Positions 45,901-52,900 of a DNA stretch of 64,000 nucleotides are shown here, in pieces. Origin of the DNA: Argyresthia goedartella (Eukaryota; Arthropoda; Insecta; Lepidoptera; Argyresthiidae). The notes under the pieces were generated by a model. It worked only from the letters and a program-made list of their open reading frames with translations. It ran no database searches and was not told the DNA's origin. A program made the translations under genes and the position numbers. Within the stretch, counting starts at the first letter, position 1. Every line of letters starts with the position of its first letter. Where the stretch lies: positions 16,943,201 through 17,007,200 of the forward strand of contig OX463835.1 in the NCBI GenBank assembly GCA_949825045.1. Reading direction: 5' to 3'.

Positions 45901-48900
45901 TGGTAAACAAAGGTGACAGTTTGGCGATTCCGCAGCCTACAAACAAAAATTAATGTCAAAGGAATGGTTATGGTTAGTTTTGACCCCCAGAAATTTTGGC
46001 AACCGACACTCTTCACTGTTTGTTTACAATCTTTTAAATACCTTCTTGTCTTGACTACAGATGTTTTTCAACTGTGTTACGATTAACTTATCGGTCAGCA
46101 GCGGGATACGAAACCACATCTCCTGTGTGACAGGCGAGAGTGTGGCTACGAGACTTCGGAAGCTCGTCGATGAAAAAAGGTTCAACAACAGGTATATTAT
46201 TAGTAGGCGTCAATGGCCTAGCAGTGTCCGCACATCGGATAAGAACGAGCGGGTAGCAACATCTGGCCGAGACGGGACGGATAAGAACGAGCGGGTAGCA
46301 ACATCTGGCCGAGACGGGACGGATAAGAACGAGCGGGTAGCAACATCTGGCCGAGACGGGACGGATAAGAACGAGCGGGTAGCAACATCTGGCCGAGACG
46401 GGACGGATAAGAACGAGCGGGTAGCAACATCTGGCCGAGACGGGACGGATAAGAACGAGCGGGTAGCAACATCTGGCCGAGACGGGACGGAATGGGTGTC
46501 CGTTTTTATGTGGCATTTGTTTCGGACGCTTCAGTGTTTCGGATGACACTTTAAGCTGTAGGTGTAGGTCCTGTCTACTATCGCTACTTGGTGGTAGTTG
46601 TCGTAAAGCTGGGTCAGAGGCCTTAATAGGGCAGCTTGATAACTTCTGATAGTTGGGTTGGCCACTAACCCCTCTATCAACCCGCACTGAGCCAGCGTGG
46701 TGGAGTATGGCTCAATATTACTCGTATCCGGGCAGAGGCCCGGGCCCCTCGGTCGGGACATTAATGGACTGAATTTAATTTTTATTTTATCGAACGCATA
46801 ATTGGTCGCCTTCAGCTGTCCGTTGACCGCCTGTGCTGTTACTTTACGAAGTGGAAACTGAAGCTCAACGCACTCAAAACCGAAGCTATAATTTTCACTC
46901 GCAAAAGAAATATTCCAAACAGAACTATAAAAATAGGGGACCACCAAATCACCTGGAGCACATCCGTGAAATACCTAGGCCTTGTCCTCGACAAAGGCCT
47001 TAACTGGGGTGAACACGCATCCTATATCAGGAATAAAGGTGTCAAAGCGTTTATCGCTTGAAGTCCCCTGTTAAATAGGCGTTCAACATTGAGCCCGCAA
47101 ACCAAGCTTACTGTCTACACCACACTGATTAGCCACCACCTTGCCTCACGTACGGCTGCCCTGTGTGGAGAAGCACGTTTATTACAAACTTGAAACTGCA
47201 AGTAATACAAAATCGTGCCATAAAAATAGCGCTTAACACTCTTGAACTATTAAATTCCCGCTTTTATTTGATTTTATAATTAAACTCACCAAAAACTCTT
47301 ATAAATAGTAATAGCAACCTTAATAGCAACCATAGGTATGTCCAGACCCAACGACAACAAAAGCACCAAACCAAACATAGATATCGATATGTAATAAGAC
47401 TTCCCCATCACTACGCACTACCAGAAGCCACGACGCTCCACACCACACTGACCAGTCCAGCTCAATCACTCGATGACGGCGGGGTGGCTCGCGCAGCTTG
47501 CACACGAATGAATCACACACATCGCACCACTCCCGCCTGCGTTCCCCAGTATGTCAAACCAATGTACAGATGTAGTGAATAATCCTTTCCTTTCGTATTT
47601 TCTCGGAAATGTTCGTTTTGGTCTTACTACTTCACTCGCACTCAGTACCCATCGAGACAACGTAGGGAACGGTCGCATTGCAAGAGGAAGTATCTATATA
47701 GAGTAGTTAATACCACAGAAATATTTTGTTGATATTTATGTTAGATTTTGTGATAAACTTCATGGACTCGTGTATTAATGCAGGCCACCTATATTTATTT
47801 TTTTTGACTTTACATTTCACTCTTGTCTGTCATTTTTTAAATAATAAACATTGATTTTATTCTATCCACATTAACAATTTATAACAGACATGCCGAAAGC
47901 ACTAAGAAAAGGGAAACGTTTAGATCGGCAAGCCTGCGAAGTTATTTTCAATATTTATTTATATTTCTTAACTGAAAATGATAAATTCAAACATACCAAC
48001 TATACTGCTTACTTTTGTAAAGTCCAAAAACGAGTTTCGGAGGCCAGTGGAATTTCTCAACGAACAGTAAATAAAATATTGCAAAAAAAATACATAAATC
48101 AATCTACCTCCAATAGTCAGAAGTCGGCAAAGTTGGGTAGACCAAATAATTTTTTTTGTCTAGGTCTTGACGATTTTTACTACAACGTTATACGCCGATT
48201 AGTGTATAATTTCCATTTGATATACAAACAAGTACCTACAATTAAAGCCCTGAAGTCCAAGTTATCCGAAGCCATAAATTTTAAGGGATGTGACTTTACG
48301 CTAAGAAAATTTCTGAGAAAAATGGGATTTCGGTATAAAGTTGAAAACAACAGAAAATTACTTATCGAGAAAGATGGTGTTCGTTTAAAAAGAGTAAAGT
48401 TTTTAGCCGCGATAAAAAAGTACAGATTGCAAGGGAGAGAGATTGTTTATATGGATGAAACATACATCCATACCTCACATTTGGCACGTAAAAGCTGGGC
48501 TGACTCGTCAGAAAACGGAGTGAAACAGTTAATTTCTAAAGGACAACGTCTTATAATAGTGCACGCTGGTAGTAGAAAGGGGTTTATACCTGGGGCATTG
48601 TTAATGTATCAGTCTACTGATAAAACAGGTGACTATCACAACGCGATGAACGATGAAAACTATGAAACATGGCTTCGTAATCAACTCATTCCAAACTTAG
48701 CTCCACATTCGGTACTAGTAGTAGATAATGCTGCATATCATAATAAGTACGTAGAAAACCCTCCTAATTCAAATACCAGGAAGCAAGACATGATTGATTG
48801 GCTATCCAAACATAACGTTCCGATTGATCCGTCATTAACAAAACTTGAAATATATGAAATTATTTGCAAGTATAAACAAGACTTTGTAGAATACTCTATA

Positions 48901-49868
48901 GATAAACTTATGAACGAATATGGACACAGCGTACTAAGATTGCCACCATATCATCCTGATTTCAATCCGATTGAAAACATATGGTCTCAAATAAAGGGAT
49001 ACGTATCCAAAAGAAACATCAGTATGAATATGACTACTGTGAAACAATTGGTACAGGAAAAGGTTAATATGATTGGTTCCGATGTTTGGGCCAAAGTATG
49101 TGACCACGCCATCAAATGCGAAAACGAGTACCGAAAACAAGAACCTGAGTTGGAAAATTATATGGCTAGTTTTGTAATCACCGTTCATGAAAACTCTGAC
49201 GATGATACACCAGAAAATAGTTCTGATTCTGACTGTGATATGGAAGTTGGAAGTATTACCTCTTATCCCGCTGTCATAATCGAAGTCGTTCATCCAATCA
49301 GAAAATCATATTTATTTATATTAATTTCTCTGCTAGTTCGTTTTGTTTTATGTTGAGGTGTCTTTTTTGTTATGTCATAGTATTTTTAATTAATTACAAA
49401 AATTTATTGTTATAAAAAAGGTCTGCAAAATCCTACTGTAGTTTTGACTTATAGTTAGACTTTTGGGGTTCCAATCCTTATAGAATCATTAGATCATCCC
49501 AACCGGAATTTGGTTTTTATCAGTGCGTTTTATTGAAATAAAACGTCCTCAGTAACTAGTTATATTTTTGTTTACCTAACGAATTCTTTATATGATATAA
49601 TCGTGGTGGTTTTAACATCTCAGTGTAATATACGTCAAACGGGCAATTTGACATTTGAAATTGATAAATAAAGTATGCGATTTATTTGATACCTACACGT
49701 AATTTAATAATACAGTAATTCATTGACACATCGGCACCATTCGGGTGTTATCGTTGTTCCGAGTTTTGCCGATAGGAAATGATTATTCACTACATCTGTA
49801 CAATACGATTAAAATCAGTTAACGATTCGGCCAACCTCGGAAATTGTCGTGAATCCCTCATATCTCAC

Positions 49869-49962
<94 letters not shown>

Positions 49963-52900
49963 GGATTTAGGCGATCTGATTTTAATCGTATTGTATGTAG
50001 TTGATATTGTTTCGTTATATTGTTTGCTTGCCTCATGCATTGTGTCTTGTTATCACTTAGCAAAAGATAGCAAGTAAAGCAATCATACCTTGCTTACTCA
50101 AACTACCCGTACCTGCATTTTGCATTCTACCCGCAGGTAGACAACTTATACCACATCAGTTAAGTTCATAGCAATAATTGCATACTGAAACGAAGTGTGC
50201 AAATTGCGACATTGATGTAATTCTCTTCTTACAACATGTTGTGTTTTTTTGTTTTTTATTGATTTAAGTTTTAAGAGGCTCCACAGCCTGTAAATATCTT
50301 GTCAATTTACATGTACTTTTAACCTAAGATTAACTTACACTTCTTCTTCGGGTGCCATCTCCTATCGGAGGTTGGCGACCATTACGGCGATCTTCTCACG
50401 GGATACTGCCGCTCGGAAAAGGGGTGTTGTGTTCATCCCGAACCACTCTCTCAGATTTTGGAGCCAGGATGTACGTGGGCGACCAGGTCTTCTGCGTCCT
50501 TAACTTACACTGGGCTGTACCATTCTTACTTAGGGTAATAAACTAAATAAAGATCTTTGTAAAGAATAAAACAATATTGAATGTAAGTGGGTAAGGATAC
50601 TTACAATATCGAGCGCCGGCATGATCGGCTCAGTGATGCCCTCCCCCCGCGCGCCGAGCCCTCCACCCGCCCACCCCATCAGCTGCAAAAGAAACGGTAT
50701 TATTTATTTATTTATTTATTTTAATTAGGTCTACTAACAATTTATGCACTAGTTACATAACATTTGATTAATCTAGTATACAGGGTTGCTGAGTACATAA
50801 ATCAATTACAAGTAAACACCACGTGCGCTATGAAGTGAAACACTGGGTCCTTATCCGACCCCAAGTAGATAATAATAAAACACAAATTATAATTAAGAGT
50901 AAATTAAAGTACAGACTTAAATTAAATGTGCTTTGACTATTTGAAACATGATATAAGTACATATTTTTTATTAAAGTCATGTTAGTATTAGGCATTTTAG
51001 TTGGCTCATTGAGGAGTCGTTGGGAACATCGAAGGTATCGCTGTATGTATTGACTACCTAACATCATGTTGGTTCTTAAAATAATAGATCTGTCATCTGA
51101 ATTGTATCACCAAATAATATAGGTAGAATTGGTCATCTTCAATTAATTTACAAATCACCGAGAAATAATATTTATTTATTTATTAATTTTTGGCAGTTTT
51201 GCCCGCCAGTCCTGCCTGGCGGGCAAAACTGCACAAAAAAGTTAGACATATACGCACGGATGTACCAGACAGGTCTGTCTGACAGGCATATCCGTGCCTG
51301 TTACATACATTACATACATTGGCAGTTTGCCCGCCAGGCACGACTGGCGGGCAAAACTGCCGACTGTCGGGTATATCCGTTCGATGCCTGCCTATTGCCC
51401 ATACGATTATTTGAGTTCTTTAATAAAGGTATTGACAAGGTGGTCCGCTAAATCGAAACGTGTCTCAAGCTGAACCTATTTCAACAAAATAGTTTGACAG
51501 TATCAGAATTGTATATTTCCAGCAGTTGTATTTTATAAACTCAATAAGACAGCAGATGACTATGACGTCACGTGCTAGTATTTCATAGAACTCTTGCACA
51601 AAATTACCGTTTTGACAGTTCCTAAAAAGTATATATTTTGACTAGAAGTCAAATACCGTATTGAGGTGTCAAAGTTAATGCGAGAATAGTCCTACTTATT
51701 TACGGGAAATATTAAACTGCACATCAATAATACTGATTTACACAGCAAATATACTGATTTTTACAGCAAATATTAGGGCTAGAGCGAGCGAAGCGAAGCC
51801 CTCTTTATCCTTCGTATTAGGTTGAACATGTAAGAACAACAAAAATACCTACTTAAAACATAAAAAGTGCTTTTGCTGATCCTTTTTTACTGTGAAAATC
51901 AGTATATTTGATGTGCAATTAAATACTGGCCTTTATTTACTTACTTGCATCATGCGTCGCGCCTTGCCCCCCTCTATAGGCACGGCCAGCGCCCGCGCCA
52001 GCTTGGTGTGACGACCGTAGCGCTTGGTCCGCTTTGACCTTTCTGTCCTTTCTGGTTCGGCTGGTTGGTCAGTGCCGGGGCAGCTGCCTTGGACCGTTTC
52101 GCGGGCCGGCTGGAATTGGATGCCCGCTTTTGTGTAGCTGTGAAGGTAAGTATGTTTACAACAACAACATCATGTCAGGATTTTTCCCATACCGGGTGGC
52201 AGGCACTTGAGCCAGTTAGTCAATACTCTGTTTTGACTACAGGGGCTAAGAATGTTTTCATACTTTGAATGGGCCATGTAAAAAAAACAAAGGTACCATA
52301 CTGAGAAAACCATTTCGAGGTAATTGTGTTCCTAAATAAATTTCGGTATTCCCATCAAAAAATATTACAGGATTACTGAAATATCCGTAAAAAACGTAAT
52401 GTACTTCATCTGTCCGCTACTGCTTAGTTTGTTCAAATTCCCTTCGTCGTTAAGTTGGCTGTTCTGTAAAACTGTTAAGTATCAACAGTTTTCCTGTCAG
52501 TCGATAACACATATTACAGTTTTTTAGTTTTATAATCGGACACAACCAGCCTCAAGTACAACGGTTCCAAAACTGTGAGCAAGTGACGTCACGAGGGGTG
52601 TTATAATAATGTTAACATAATGGAGGGCATTAAAAGGCAAGTTTCATAATAATATCACTCGAGAGTTTGGGAATCTACATTATTCACAGAATATCATACT
52701 CTGTGGTAGAACTACAAATTCTATAACGCCATCTAGCGAGCTGCTTTGTTAAGTGAGCTGTCAGAAGTCTTCATTATTCAATACCACACACAATCAGTTA
52801 TTTACTTTGCGCGACAGGCAGGGGCTAGCCCATCACCATTAGAACAGAAATGTGAAAATAAGAAATATGTTACCTTTTAGCAGACTTTGAAGTTTTCTCA

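Larger units (their letters stand above)
47567..49798 (+). mobile_element. Tc1/mariner-group transposon with DD82E spacing, 2232 bp, near full length
   Basis: Both ends read CAGATGTAGTGAATAATC, then TTTCCT after one mismatch, as inverted repeats (47567 onward and 49798 backward). Each is flanked by TA (47565-47566, 49799-49800). The interior is one intact transposase ORF. It lies antisense in intron 4 of the G-patch gene. The right TA is also the left TA of a MITE. Confidence 0.88.

Noticed and set aside
46061..46687. ORFs of 161 and 199 codons on opposite strands
   Set aside because: Both are made mainly by the 42-bp minisatellite; flanking parts have no protein character.
49815..50063. Ser-Leu repeat ORFs
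   Set aside because: Translations of the (GA)n tract in the MITE.
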